Assembly: GCF_024519465.1 (NCBI RefSeq)
Contig: NZ_JALJRW010000011.1
Span: 1-64,000, forward strand
Length of the DNA: 64,000 nucleotides
Direction of reading: 5' to 3'
Origin: Stenotrophomonas sp. Ste86
GTDB lineage: Bacteria > Pseudomonadota > Gammaproteobacteria > Xanthomonadales > Xanthomonadaceae
The notes under the pieces are model-generated. The model searched no databases. It had not been told where the DNA came from and was given only the letters and a program-made list of their open reading frames with translations. Both the position numbers and the translations under genes were made by a program. Shown in pieces: positions 17,655 to 27,782 of the stretch (position 1 is the first letter of the stretch; every line of letters begins with the position of its first letter).

Positions 17655-19079
17655 TTACGGCCCGGGCGGCAGCTTCACTTCGAAACGCGCACCGCCCAGT
17701 TCGGGCGAACGCTTGACCTGCAGTTCGCCACGGTAATCCTTGATCAGGTCCTGCACGATCGACAGGCCGATGCCGTGGCCCTGTACGCGCTCGTCGCCGC
17801 GCACGCCACGCTGCAGGACCTTGGCAACGTCCTCCGGGGCAATGCCCGGGCCATCATCATCCACGGACAGCACCAGCCCGGCACGCCGTGCGCCCGGCGC
17901 CGGCAACGGCTTGGCGGTGAGCAGCACACGACGGTTGGCCCACTTGAAGGCGTTCTCCAGCAGGTTGCCGAGCAGCTCCTGAAGATCGCCCGGTTCGCCA
18001 TGGAAGCGCGCGGCTTCATCGATATCGAATTCGCACAGCACGCCCTTGCCGGCGTAAACCTTCTCCAGCCCGCGCACGATCTCTTCGGCGTTGGACTCGA
18101 TCGGCAGCGGCGCCGAGAACAGCTTGTGGCCCGACGAAGCCGCGCGCGCCAACTGGTAGGACACCAGGTTGTTCATGCGCCGCAGCTGCACGTCGAATTC
18201 CTGGCGCAGGTCCTGGTCCTGCGCGCCGCTGTCCAGTTGGGTGCGCAGCACCGCCAGCGGTGTTTTCAGGCTGTGCGCGAGGTCGGCCAGGGTGTTGCGC
18301 TGGCGCTCGAGGTTTTCGCGCTCGCTTTCGATGAAGGCGTTGATGCTGTCGGTGAGCGGTTCCAACTCACGCGGGTGGCGCTCGCTCATGCGCGCGGTTT
18401 CGCCACGCTGCACCTTGGTCAGTTCGGTGATCACGCGCCGCATCGGGCGCAGGCTCCACTGCAGGATCACGGTCTGCAGCATCAGCAGGATCAGGCCGGC
18501 ACCGCCCATCCAGAACCACACGCGGCCACGGAAGACGCGCAGCTGCGCGCCAAGCGCGCGCGAGTCTTCCATCACATAGATGGTGTACGGAAATTCAGTG
18601 GTTGGATCGGCATCGGCGTCCCATACCAGGCCCAAGCCGTAGCGGTACACCGAGGCTTGGCTACCATCGATGTCGATCATCGGCAGTGGCCCCTCAAAGA
18701 CTTCCTGACGCGGTGCGAGAAGGCCGCGAACTGGAGGCAGCATCGGGCCCTCGGCCGAGAGCGAATTCGCCGTAGTGCCATTTCCCATAACCAACTGCAT
18801 GTACAGGCCGCTACCGGGTCCGGCGAAGCGTGAATCCGGCGGCTGTTCCCGAATGTACACCGAGCGGTCGCGGGTGAAGTCGATACCGTCCGCGTAAGCG
18901 CGGGCATAGCTCTTCAGCCGGTCCTGCATGTTGGCGCGCGCCGTATCGGCGAATGCCGCATCCAGCGCATAGCCGGCGATGGCCAGAAACGCGACCAGGC
19001 CGACCGAGGCGGCCAGCAGCTGGCGCGCCTGCAGGGAGCGCGGCCGCCAGCGTTTGAAGAACCACAGACGGCCTGACAT
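17655..19079 (-). CDS. phoQ: sensor histidine kinase PhoQ
   Basis: A 474-residue membrane kinase with TM1 about 21-41, a periplasmic sensor about 42-185, TM2 about 188-207, then HAMP. The H-box is LADLAHSLKTPLAVLR (His269), followed by N-box ENAFKWA and G-boxes DDDGPGIAPED and GHGIGLSIV. The periplasmic part has acidic patches (DADADP) compatible with divalent cation sensing. It lies 21 bp after phoP. Known PhoQ roles include responding to Mg2+, antimicrobial peptides and acid pH. Confidence 0.9.
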   Translation of the reverse strand: MSGRLWFFKRWRPRSLQARQLLAASVGLVAFLAIAGYALDAAFADTARANMQDRLKSYARAYADGIDFTRDRSVYIREQPPDSRFAGPGSGLYMQLVMGNGTTANSLSAEGPMLPPVRGLLAPRQEVFEGPLPMIDIDGSQASVYRYGLGLVWDADADPTTEFPYTIYVMEDSRALGAQLRVFRGRVWFWMGGAGLILLMLQTVILQWSLRPMRRVITELTKVQRGETARMSERHPRELEPLTDSINAFIESERENLERQRNTLADLAHSLKTPLAVLRTQLDSGAQDQDLRQEFDVQLRRMNNLVSYQLARAASSGHKLFSAPLPIESNAEEIVRGLEKVYAGKGVLCEFDIDEAARFHGEPGDLQELLGNLLENAFKWANRRVLLTAKPLPAPGARRAGLVLSVDDDGPGIAPEDVAKVLQRGVRGDERVQGHGIGLSIVQDLIKDYRGELQVKRSPELGGARFEVKLPPGP

Positions 19080-19100
19080 CGTTCAATCGCCCTGCAGGGC

Positions 19101-19784
19101 TCAGCCCTCGTTGCGCGGAATCGCGAAACGGTAACCGCGGCCACGCACGGTTTCGATCGGCTTGAGTTCGCCATCGGCGTCGAGCTTCTTGCGCAGGCGA
19201 CCGATGAACACTTCCAGCACGTTGGAATCGCGATCGAAATCCTGCTGATAGATGTGCTCGGTGAGGTCGGCCTTGGAGACCAGTTCACCGGCATGCATCA
19301 TCAGGTATTCGAGCACCTTGTACTCGTAGCTGGTGAGGTCCACGTTGCTGCCGCTGACGCTGACCGTCTGCGCGGCAAGATCCAGCGCGACCGGGCCGCA
19401 TTCCAGCGTCGGCTTGCTCCAGCCAGCGGCGCGGCGCAGCAGCGCGTTGACGCGGGCCAGCAGTTCTTCGACATGGAACGGCTTGACCAGGTAGTCGTCG
19501 GCGCCCTGCTTGAGGCCCTCGACCTTGTCCTGCCAGCTCGAGCGTGCGGTGAGGATCAGCACCGGGAATTTCTTGCCCTCGTCGCGCAGCGCCTTGATCA
19601 GTTCCATGCCCGACATCTTGGGCAGGCCCAGATCGATGATGCCCACGTCGAACGGCACTTCGCGGCCCATGTACAGACCTTCCTCACCGTCCTGCGCGGC
19701 ATCGACGGCAAAGCCTTCGCGCTTGAGCCGGGCTGCCAGTGTTTCCCGCAGCGGGGCTTCGTCTTCGACCAGAAGGATACGCAT
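19101..19784 (-). CDS. phoP: response regulator PhoP
   Basis: A 227-residue OmpR-family regulator. The receiver has Asp51 (IIDLGLPKMSG), an acidic pocket at Glu7/Asp8 and Lys101, followed by an OmpR-type winged helix (about 130-222: DLTSYEYKVLEYLMMHAGEL). It pairs with the adjacent PhoQ. The gene ahead of it encodes a PepSY-like exported protein that may belong to the same unit. Confidence 0.94.
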   Translation of the reverse strand: MRILLVEDEAPLRETLAARLKREGFAVDAAQDGEEGLYMGREVPFDVGIIDLGLPKMSGMELIKALRDEGKKFPVLILTARSSWQDKVEGLKQGADDYLVKPFHVEELLARVNALLRRAAGWSKPTLECGPVALDLAAQTVSVSGSNVDLTSYEYKVLEYLMMHAGELVSKADLTEHIYQQDFDRDSNVLEVFIGRLRKKLDADGELKPIETVRGRGYRFAIPRNEG

Positions 19785-19856
19785 GAACTCTCCCTAGTGT
19801 CCTGGGTATGGCCTGAGGCCAGTGGAATACAGATGATTACGGACAACTATCCCTGT

Positions 19857-20219
19857 TCAGGGGTTATCGCCGCGTAGTGAAGACATATCCGATCGTGGTG
19901 CGCGGGGCTGTGAACGTGCCGGCGCGGGGTCGTCCATGTAGCGGACCCGACCGCGGTCGTCCATGTATTTGACCCGGTTGATGTCGCGACCGTCGTAGGG
20001 CACCCGCTCGGCACCCAGGATGTGGCCGCCGGTGGTGCGCTGGACGCGGCGGACCGCATCGGACAGCGAACGTTCCGGCGGTGCGCCCCGGGAGGCCCGG
20101 ATCATCTCGGCGCGCGCCGGATCATGCTCCTGTGCCGATGCACTGCCGATGGCGGCAGCGGCGCCCGTCGCCAGCAGGGCGAGGACGGCAAGACGGCGGT
20201 GGCAGGTCACGGAGAACAT
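19857..20219 (-). CDS. PepSY-like periplasmic protein preceding phoPQ
   Basis: A 120-residue exported protein with a signal peptide ending near residue 30 (ATGAAAAIGSASA). SLSDAVRRVQRTTGGHILGA and VKYMDDRGRVRYM follow, matching the helix-strand-strand pattern of a PepSY domain. PepSY proteins are often peptidase inhibitors or kinase-input accessory proteins. It lies 72 bp upstream of phoP on the same strand, so a role in PhoPQ signalling is possible but untested. Confidence 0.7.
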   Translation of the reverse strand: MFSVTCHRRLAVLALLATGAAAAIGSASAQEHDPARAEMIRASRGAPPERSLSDAVRRVQRTTGGHILGAERVPYDGRDINRVKYMDDRGRVRYMDDPAPARSQPRAPRSDMSSLRGDNP

Positions 20220-20367
20220 CGGTCTGATCCTAGCGGAGCGCGGCTAAACGTTCAAAAGTTGTGAATCGGCAACCGCCAGCGTCAGCCGGCGTTTTACAAA
20301 TCCTTAGCGAATTCTTGGGTTTATGCAGTGAATCCGGTCTGAACTTTTCCGATTGGGACCCCACTCC

Positions 20368-20383
20368 GTTCATCTAAGTGAAC
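20368..20383. promoter_or_regulatory. inverted repeat upstream of the PepSY-phoPQ unit
   Basis: GTTCA-TCTAAG-TGAAC is a perfect 5-bp inverted repeat in the 212-bp space between the PepSY gene and the dusA 3' end. Its location suits an operator, but I cannot assign the regulator. A separate CCTTGTC/GACAAGG hairpin near 20404-20422 may serve the dusA 3' end. Confidence 0.3.
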
Positions 20384-20431
20384 ATTGGCGGCTAAAGTGG
20401 GCCCCTTGTCAAGCAGACAAGGTGACGCCGC

Positions 20432-21436
<1,005 letters not shown>

Positions 21437-21537
21437 CGGGCGGCGTATCGGGGAAAGACCGGCATTGCCAGTGAGATCAATAGTTTACACCGCCGGCCTG
21501 AACAACACGGCCGGCGGCGTGGTGGCCCGCGGCGACG

Positions 21538-23937
21538 CTACTGTCCGCGTGCCCGGCTCTGCGCCTGCTCCTGTTCCTGTGCCTGCTGGCCGAACTGCTT
21601 GTCCAGATCCTCCACCTGCCGCGTGCTGGCTTCCACCGGCTGCGACACGGCTTGGTTGCGATCCACGAAGGTCCGCACCGAGGCCGGATCGCCCACCGTG
21701 CCCTGCACCGCGAACAAGCCGCTGCCATCGGGCCGAGCAACCACGTGGTCGATCTGGCGCATGCCCGTGACCTTGCTTTCGTAGGCGAGCTGGCCGGCGG
21801 CGCGTTCGGTTTCCTGCGGGTTGGCGAACAGCGGCGCCAGACCTGCACCGACCCGCTGCTGCTCCAGCACCTGCAGCTTTTCCAGCGCCTGCCCGAAGCG
21901 CGCATGCTCGGGATGGGACGGATCGCGCAGGCTCGGCGGCGCCGGCGGCGGTGCAATCGGGTCTGCCTTGGCCGGCTGGGCGCCCGCCCTTACCGCTGCC
22001 GGCGCGTCCAGCTGCGCCAGTGTCCTGCGACCGACCTTGCCGTCATCGTCCAGGCCATTGGCAGACTGGAACTGTTTGACCGCCGCCAGGGTGTTCTTGC
22101 CGAAGACACCATCGGCCGCCAGCGGCTTGCCGTCTGCGCCCTGATACCCCAGCGACGACAGCTTCCCCTGCAACGCCTTGACCTCGTCGCCGCGCTCGCC
22201 CTGGATCAGCACGCCATCGGCCATCGGGGTGGTCCGCGCGGCGTGCGCGGCCTGTGCTGCCTGCGGCCCCTGTGCGTGAACGGTGCCGCCCAAGGTGATG
22301 CGGTCGTTGAGCACATCGCCCAGATAGCGGCGGAACTGGTCCGGCTCCAGCTCGATATGCGCATGCACCGCCCCCGGCGTGCCGGCGTCGGACTGGCGGA
22401 TCAACGGCGCACCGTATTCGACGAAGTCGCCGGTCTTGTACGGCGTGGTACCGCGCGCGCCATGCAGCACCTGGCCCACCAGTTCGCGCTGCGGGTCGCC
22501 CGGGGGATGGCTCCAGATGCTGATGGAGTTCCACTTGTCCGCGTTGACCTGGACGTAGCCGGCGACGGGGTTGGGGATCATCACGCGGCGGACGCCGTCC
22601 GGGTCGGTCAGGATCAGATCCTTGTGGACCAGCGGGATGCCATTTCTATCACCCCGGGTACGAACAGTTTCCAGTTCGCCTTCCACGATCTGCGACGGAC
22701 GGTCGGCCTTGCTGGCGTTGCCGGTCCGCACCGCTTCGCTGTTGGCGTTGGGGTGGTGGATCTTCATCTCGCGATATGCCGCCTCACCCGACGTGCCGTG
22801 GGCAATGACCCGGTTGGCGGTGACGTTGCCGAACGGTTCCACGAGGGTGATGCGGTCGCCACCGGGCGCGGCGGCCGGCCGGGCGCCGCCGTGCGCGGCG
22901 TCAGGACTGGCCTGTCGCTGCGGCGGGACGGCCTCACTGCGTGGCGGCGTGGCCGCCGGCTCACGCACCGCGCCAGCCAGTGCGGCAAGCGTGGCACGCC
23001 CGGCTTTTCCATCCTCCTGCAGTCCCTGCGCTTTCTGGAACTCACGCACTGCGTGCTGTGTATTGGCGCCGAAATTGCCGTCAGGGTTCAACGCCTGCCC
23101 GTCCTTGCCGGTGTAGCCGGCCTGGACCAGCTTCTGCTGCAACGCCTGGACCTCGGCGCCCCGCTCGCCCTGCACCAGCATCCCATCGGCCATCGCTGCA
23201 CGACCGCCACGCGCTGCGGACGGACGATGCGCCGGCTCGCCGAAGGCCTGCTCGTAGCTCTTGCCCTGGTAATTCTGCGGCGCGTGGTTGACATGGTCGT
23301 AGCGCGCCAGGGAGACCAGCTCGGCCTTCTCATTGAGCGCGCGGTCGCGCAACGCGTCCCATTGTTTCGGGGAACTCTCGAAATGCCTTTGCACGTTGGC
23401 GTGCTTGTAATCCTGCACGGCACGCACGATCTGCTCATCGGTCAGCGCGGCGAGGTTGAAGTCTTTTCCATGCGCTTCGGCAAGCCCCTTCTGGAAAACC
23501 GGCAGAGTGAGTCCCCGATACTGCACCGATGTACTCCACAGCGCGTCCTGCACCGCCGGACCGCGCCCGGAGAGGTCCACGCCGGCCTTCTGCAGGCGGC
23601 TCATCTGAACGTCGTAATACTTGTGCTGGATGAAGTCGTGCTGGTCCTGTGCAAAGCCCGCAGGGTCGGCCTTGGCGACCTCTTTCCAGCGCTCGGTGAA
23701 AGCCGGTGTACCCGGCTGCAGACCCGCAAATCGGTTGCCGTAGCGGGAGCTCGCCACATACTCCGCCGCGCCGCCCACGTTGGTGGCGTACTGGTAGCTG
23801 CCGTACGACACGCCACCATGATCGCCTGTCCCGGTGGACACATGACCAGGACCACGGCCGCTGGTTTCAAAATGCGCGGAGGTCTGGCCGCGGTGCCAGT
23901 GTTCCATCCTTTGCTTTGCCTCAGTCACGACATCCAT
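21538..23937 (-). CDS. XVIPCD-type T4SS antibacterial effector, dual peptidoglycan hydrolase
   Basis: A 799-residue modular protein. In order (approximate residues): a lysozyme-like N-terminal domain (30-200; ETSGRGPG, GGVSYGSYQ), peptidoglycan-binding domain 1 (253-320), an M23-like domain ending in HAHIELEPD (365-545), peptidoglycan-binding domain 2 (574-644), and a C-terminal XVIPCD-like signal (670-799; LRDPSHPEH, SGLFAVQG) ending in a Gln-rich tail. XVIPCD proteins are injected into rival bacteria by the xanthomonad VirB/D4 T4SS. The ATG at 23937 has AGGAG 8 bases upstream. It lies 23 bp after an LprI-like immunity gene. Confidence 0.83.
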   Translation of the reverse strand: MDVVTEAKQRMEHWHRGQTSAHFETSGRGPGHVSTGTGDHGGVSYGSYQYATNVGGAAEYVASSRYGNRFAGLQPGTPAFTERWKEVAKADPAGFAQDQHDFIQHKYYDVQMSRLQKAGVDLSGRGPAVQDALWSTSVQYRGLTLPVFQKGLAEAHGKDFNLAALTDEQIVRAVQDYKHANVQRHFESSPKQWDALRDRALNEKAELVSLARYDHVNHAPQNYQGKSYEQAFGEPAHRPSAARGGRAAMADGMLVQGERGAEVQALQQKLVQAGYTGKDGQALNPDGNFGANTQHAVREFQKAQGLQEDGKAGRATLAALAGAVREPAATPPRSEAVPPQRQASPDAAHGGARPAAAPGGDRITLVEPFGNVTANRVIAHGTSGEAAYREMKIHHPNANSEAVRTGNASKADRPSQIVEGELETVRTRGDRNGIPLVHKDLILTDPDGVRRVMIPNPVAGYVQVNADKWNSISIWSHPPGDPQRELVGQVLHGARGTTPYKTGDFVEYGAPLIRQSDAGTPGAVHAHIELEPDQFRRYLGDVLNDRITLGGTVHAQGPQAAQAAHAARTTPMADGVLIQGERGDEVKALQGKLSSLGYQGADGKPLAADGVFGKNTLAAVKQFQSANGLDDDGKVGRRTLAQLDAPAAVRAGAQPAKADPIAPPPAPPSLRDPSHPEHARFGQALEKLQVLEQQRVGAGLAPLFANPQETERAAGQLAYESKVTGMRQIDHVVARPDGSGLFAVQGTVGDPASVRTFVDRNQAVSQPVEASTRQVEDLDKQFGQQAQEQEQAQSRARGQ

Positions 23938-23960
23938 TTGCGGCACTCCTTCGCTGGGGT

Positions 23961-24560
23961 TTACTTCGACGTGATGGACGTGAGCTCATCGGCGCGGTTG
24001 GCCATGCGGTTGAGCCGGCACGATTGCGCATCCAGCATCTGACCCTGCCCCTCTTCTTCGGGGTTCCAGGTGCAGTAGCGATCGGTGTCGTCCATGTAGG
24101 CCGCCTGCGCGTCCATCAGCGCATCCTTCTCCTTGCCATCCGGGCCTTCCACGATCTTGGCGAACGCGGCGCGCAGACGGCTGCGCTGATAGGCGAACTC
24201 TTCATCGCCACACGCCTGCAACGCAGGCGTAGCACCTCCGCTGGCATCCACGCAGGTGTCGTACGACGGGCGGAGATTTGCCTTCCGGTAGGAATCATCG
24301 GGGCGGCGCGGCGACACGTCGTCGTCCATGGCAGCAGCGGCCGTGCTTTCAACCTCAGGGGCCTGCTGCGGGGCGGGCCGGTGCACCTCGGCAGGTGCGG
24401 ACGTGGCAGCGCCGGGCGATGCGACCGCTCCGGCCGGCGTGGCCTGACCGGAATCGGATGCGTGACACGCAACCAGCCCGATGCTCAGGACCAGGGCCGT
24501 CCAGCGACGCCGGCCGACGATGGCGCGGTGACACTCAGAACCTTTGCGCAACATCTGCAT
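23961..24560 (-). CDS. LprI-like lipoprotein, probable effector immunity protein (proximal)
   Basis: A 199-residue lipoprotein with lipobox VLSIGLVACHAS (Cys about residue 33) and an Ala/Pro linker. The C-terminal domain has the LprI/DUF1311 Cys pattern: SYDTCVDAS, LQACGDEEF, DRYCTWNP, DAQSCRLNR. Such lipoproteins inhibit lysozyme-type enzymes, and relatives act as X-Tfi immunity proteins in Xanthomonas. AGGAGA lies 9 bases before the ATG at 24560. It directly precedes the effector gene and is paralogous to the next gene upstream. Confidence 0.82.
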   Translation of the reverse strand: MQMLRKGSECHRAIVGRRRWTALVLSIGLVACHASDSGQATPAGAVASPGAATSAPAEVHRPAPQQAPEVESTAAAAMDDDVSPRRPDDSYRKANLRPSYDTCVDASGGATPALQACGDEEFAYQRSRLRAAFAKIVEGPDGKEKDALMDAQAAYMDDTDRYCTWNPEEEGQGQMLDAQSCRLNRMANRADELTSITSK

Positions 24561-24742
24561 TTTGTGCTTCTCCTTTTGAGTGCCAGACGGCGCCGGCACG
24601 ACTGTCTACTGTCGTGTTTCCATTCTGCGCAGCTTCCTGTTGCGACGCTGCGATCCGGGGCCAGCGGGTTGCCGATTGCCCGCGGCGACACTGCTTCGGC
24701 CCAGGACCTCACCGGCGCATCCCGAGTCTGCGTTGCGAGGGA

Positions 24743-25363
24743 TCACCTCAACGTGAGCGCTTCCAGTTGATCGGCGCGATTGGCGGTACGGTTGATCCGG
24801 CACGACTGTGCATCCAGCATCTGGCCTTGGCCGTCTTCGACCGGGTTCCAGCTGCAGTGACGTTTCGTATCGAGCATGTAGGCGGCCTGGTCGTCCATCA
24901 CCTCATCCTTGAACCGACCATCCGGACCGTCGGCGATCTTGCCAAATGCCTCGACCATGCGGTGCTCCTGCCAGGCAAGCTCCTCATCGCCACACGCCTG
25001 CAACGCGGGCGTCACCGCATCGCTGGCATCCACGCACGCGCTGTAGTGCGGGCGCAGGTTGGCGCGGCGGTAGGAATCGTCGGGGACATCGGGGCCCATA
25101 TCCTCTGCCTCCATGGCGAGGTCGGCGGCGGACAGTCCATGGGATGGCTGCCCTGCGGCCTGCGCCTGTTGGGCGGCGGATGTCGGCACTGCCGCGGGCA
25201 CCGGCGCGGCCGCGCTGGAGGAGGCAGCGGGGCCGGTCGGCGTGCCCTCGCCGGCGTGAGGGGCCTGGCAGGCAGCGAGGGAAAAGCCCAACGCCAAGGT
25301 CATCCAACGTCCCTTCCCGGAGCCGATGAATGGAATGTCCCTACGATTGCGCTCTGCCTGCAT
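24743..25363 (-). CDS. LprI-like lipoprotein, paralogous probable immunity protein (distal)
   Basis: A 206-residue lipoprotein (ALGFSLAACQAP lipobox) with the same four-Cys C-terminal domain as its downstream neighbour: SACVDAS, LQACGDEEL, RHCSWNP, DAQSCRINR. Signal and linker regions have diverged. AAGGAGAGG precedes the ATG at 25363. 182 bp separate it from the second copy. The duplication suggests either protection against two catalytic activities of the effector or against foreign relatives. Confidence 0.82.
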   Translation of the reverse strand: MQAERNRRDIPFIGSGKGRWMTLALGFSLAACQAPHAGEGTPTGPAASSSAAAPVPAAVPTSAAQQAQAAGQPSHGLSAADLAMEAEDMGPDVPDDSYRRANLRPHYSACVDASDAVTPALQACGDEELAWQEHRMVEAFGKIADGPDGRFKDEVMDDQAAYMLDTKRHCSWNPVEDGQGQMLDAQSCRINRTANRADQLEALTLR

Positions 25364-25599
25364 TACCAACCTCTCCTTGTTGATGGCCGCATGGCCTGCC
25401 ACATCAGCGAAACGCCGGACTGGCGTCCTGCCAGCGGCGACGCAGACGCGTCGTCGGGGCGATTGTAAATCACCCACGGCGAACGGGCTGACTTGGGCGC
25501 GCGGCCGCTGGCAGGCCCGCGCGAATCAGACGTGCCTGATGGATCGAGTGGGCGCATGCGGCTCCTAATCATCGGCTCGACGGATGAAAGGGACCCTGC

Positions 25600-26058
25600 A
25601 TGCTCAGGATGTTGGTGATGGGAGGGGATGAGCGCAGGCGACAGGGCATTGCCCGATCCATTGGACGGCGCGGTCCCATCCGCGTGGAGCTCGCCGGACG
25701 CCTGGAATGCGGCATCGGCCTGCTGGAGTGGCGACGCTACGATCTTGTGGGCGCGTTCGCCGAGCGCCAGTTGGGGGCGCGCTTTGCCGAGGCCTGTATG
25801 TTGCAGCAGATCGCGCCGCAGCTGGTGATCTTCGGGCAGTGGTTGCAGGGCGCGCGGCTCAGCGTTGAGAGCGACATGCGACGGGCCGGGCTGCCGCCGC
25901 CGATCTTCGTGCCGGGCACGGTCAATGAAGATGATCCGTCGGCGTTCTGGAAGTCGCTGGTCGGCAGTATCCTGCGCGGCAATGGCACGGGCGAGGTGCA
26001 GACGGCGCCATGCCGCGCGCCCTGTGCCGCAGGGGCGCGCGCCGAGGCCGGCGAATGA
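25600..26058 (+). CDS. hypothetical protein, receiver-like fold
   Basis: A 152-residue protein. Its first 75 residues follow the alternating strand/helix pattern of a response-regulator receiver: MLRMLVMGGDERRRQGIARS opens it and RRYDLVGAF sits where the phosphoacceptor strand would be. The sequence lacks a clear acidic pocket and phospho-Asp motif. No output domain; the C-terminus is Cys/Ala-rich. It may be a degenerate receiver or an unrelated protein. Confidence 0.45.
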   Translation: MLRMLVMGGDERRRQGIARSIGRRGPIRVELAGRLECGIGLLEWRRYDLVGAFAERQLGARFAEACMLQQIAPQLVIFGQWLQGARLSVESDMRRAGLPPPIFVPGTVNEDDPSAFWKSLVGSILRGNGTGEVQTAPCRAPCAAGARAEAGE

Positions 26059-26136
26059 CCTGGTCGCAGTGGTCTTCACCGCCGACCATCGCAACAGCGG
26101 ACAATGGGCCATCGCAGCCCCACGCCCAGAACACCC

Positions 26137-27096
26137 ATGACTGCCCTGCTTCGCCCCCACACCTTCGACCCCACCACCGAGCAGGGCGTGCTGCGCCTGT
26201 CCATCGCCGCCTCGCTGACGATGGCCGCCGCGGCGGTGGGGTTCGGCCTGCTGGCCAACTCCTCGCTGATCATCTTCGATGGCATCTACGGGCTGATCGA
26301 TGTGGTGATGACCTGGTTGTCGCTGCTGGTGGTGCGCCTGATCAGCCTCTCCACGAACGTGGATGCCTTGCAGTCGCGCTTGAACCAGCGCTTCACCATG
26401 GGCTTCTGGCACCTGGAGCCGATCGTGCTGGGCGTAAGCGGCACGCTGATGATCGGGGCGGCGCTGTATGCGGCGGTCAATGCGGTGGATGCGCTGATGT
26501 CGGGCGGGCGCGAGATCGCGCTGGGGCCGGCGATCCTCTTCGCAGTGATCTCGATCGTCGCCGAAACCGGATTGGCGCTGTTCGTGCGCCGCGCCAACCG
26601 GACCATCGGCTCGGAGTTCATCGCACTCGATGCGAAGAACTGGGTGGTGGCCGCAAGCATGTCCGCCGCCTACCTGGTCGCCTTCGTCGGTGGCTGGCTG
26701 CTGGGCGGAACACCGTGGGCGTGGCTGGTGCCGTACATCGATCCGGCGATCCTGCTGGTGGTCTGCCTGTTCGTGATGGTGGCCCCGCTGGGCACGGTGC
26801 GCCAGGCGCTGAAGGACATCCTGCTGATCACGCCGCTGGACCTGCAGGCGCACGTGGATGCAGTGGCGCGCGCCATCGTGGCCCGGCACGGTTTCCTCGA
26901 GTACCGCAGCTACGTGGCCAAAGTCGGGCGTGGCGAGCAGATCGAGCTGTTCTTCGTCGTGCGCGCCGATGACCCGCCGCGTGCGCTGATCGAGTGGGAC
27001 CGGTTGCGCGATGAGATCGGCGAGGCGCTGGGTGAGGAATCGACGGACCGGTGGTTGACGATCATGTTCACCACCGATCGGGAGTGGGCGATCTGA
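26137..27096 (+). CDS. cation diffusion facilitator family transporter
   Basis: A 319-residue membrane protein with six predicted helices. The first carries the metal-site pattern IIFDGIYGLIDVVM and a later SEFIALDAKNWVVAA provides the second Asp site. A C-terminal cytoplasmic domain (about 215-319) has the CDF ferredoxin-like fold pattern. Probable efflux of Zn2+, Fe2+ or Mn2+; specificity cannot be read. Start codons at 26137 and 26104 both lack a clear ribosome-binding site. Confidence 0.8.
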   Translation: MTALLRPHTFDPTTEQGVLRLSIAASLTMAAAAVGFGLLANSSLIIFDGIYGLIDVVMTWLSLLVVRLISLSTNVDALQSRLNQRFTMGFWHLEPIVLGVSGTLMIGAALYAAVNAVDALMSGGREIALGPAILFAVISIVAETGLALFVRRANRTIGSEFIALDAKNWVVAASMSAAYLVAFVGGWLLGGTPWAWLVPYIDPAILLVVCLFVMVAPLGTVRQALKDILLITPLDLQAHVDAVARAIVARHGFLEYRSYVAKVGRGEQIELFFVVRADDPPRALIEWDRLRDEIGEALGEESTDRWLTIMFTTDREWAI

Positions 27097-27254
27097 CGCG
27101 CAGCCACCCGATAGGATCGGCAAAGGTGAGCCGGCTGCACGATCGAGACTCGGAATTGGGCGAAACGACGTCGCTGTCGTAGCTTCTTGATGCCGCCAGT
27201 TTTGCGCGGCGAAACACATTGAATTTTCGATGTGACGAAAAAGGAGCAGGCCCA

Positions 27255-27710
27255 ATGAGAAAACAACTGCCCTTACTGCTTGCCATGTGCCTCACCACTG
27301 CCGGGATCGCGTCACTGTCATCGGCAGCGTCTGCATCGGGAACGACCGTCATGGTGATCAGTCACACCTACCAGGCAGAACAGGTCGAGGGCGCCAGAAT
27401 TCTGGACTGGATCGCGGCCCGATCCCCGGATCGTGCGCCGATAGGCCGGAATGGTGTTGTCACTGTCGAACGGATGAGTCACTTCATCGGTGCGATACGT
27501 AGCGCATCGGACACCCCCTTGCCTCCCGGCGGTCTTCCCGAAACCGGTTATCCCGGCGGGCAATACAACGTGGAGAACACGCTGCCTGATGGCACGCGCC
27601 AGAGCTGGAGCTACCGATGGGTGGAACCATCAAGCGGCCACGGCGGTCGCTGGGACCTAACTGGCTACACGTACCGGATGGGCCACGATTTCCCAACGGA
27701 CCCGCGTTAA
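27255..27710 (+). CDS. exported protein of unknown function
   Basis: A 151-residue protein with a clear signal peptide (MRKQLPLLLAMCLTTAGIAS through about residue 28). The mature part contains GRWDLTGYTYRMGHDF near the C-terminus. AAGGAG lies 9 bases upstream. The gene and its 5' flank are visibly less GC-rich than their neighbours, suggesting recent transfer. It sits in the island between the two effector loci. No family recognised. Confidence 0.6.
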   Translation: MRKQLPLLLAMCLTTAGIASLSSAASASGTTVMVISHTYQAEQVEGARILDWIAARSPDRAPIGRNGVVTVERMSHFIGAIRSASDTPLPPGGLPETGYPGGQYNVENTLPDGTRQSWSYRWVEPSSGHGGRWDLTGYTYRMGHDFPTDPR

Positions 27711-27782
27711 CAGGCGTCGATGCGATAGACCGGCGGAACCTCGTCGGTTTATCCGCTGCGGTACTAAGCGGCGTACAGGTCT

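Noticed and set aside
20320..20345. Possible PhoP box (GGTTTA half-site) upstream of the PepSY-phoPQ unit
   Set aside because: Only one half-site is convincing and it faces the wrong way for the operon.
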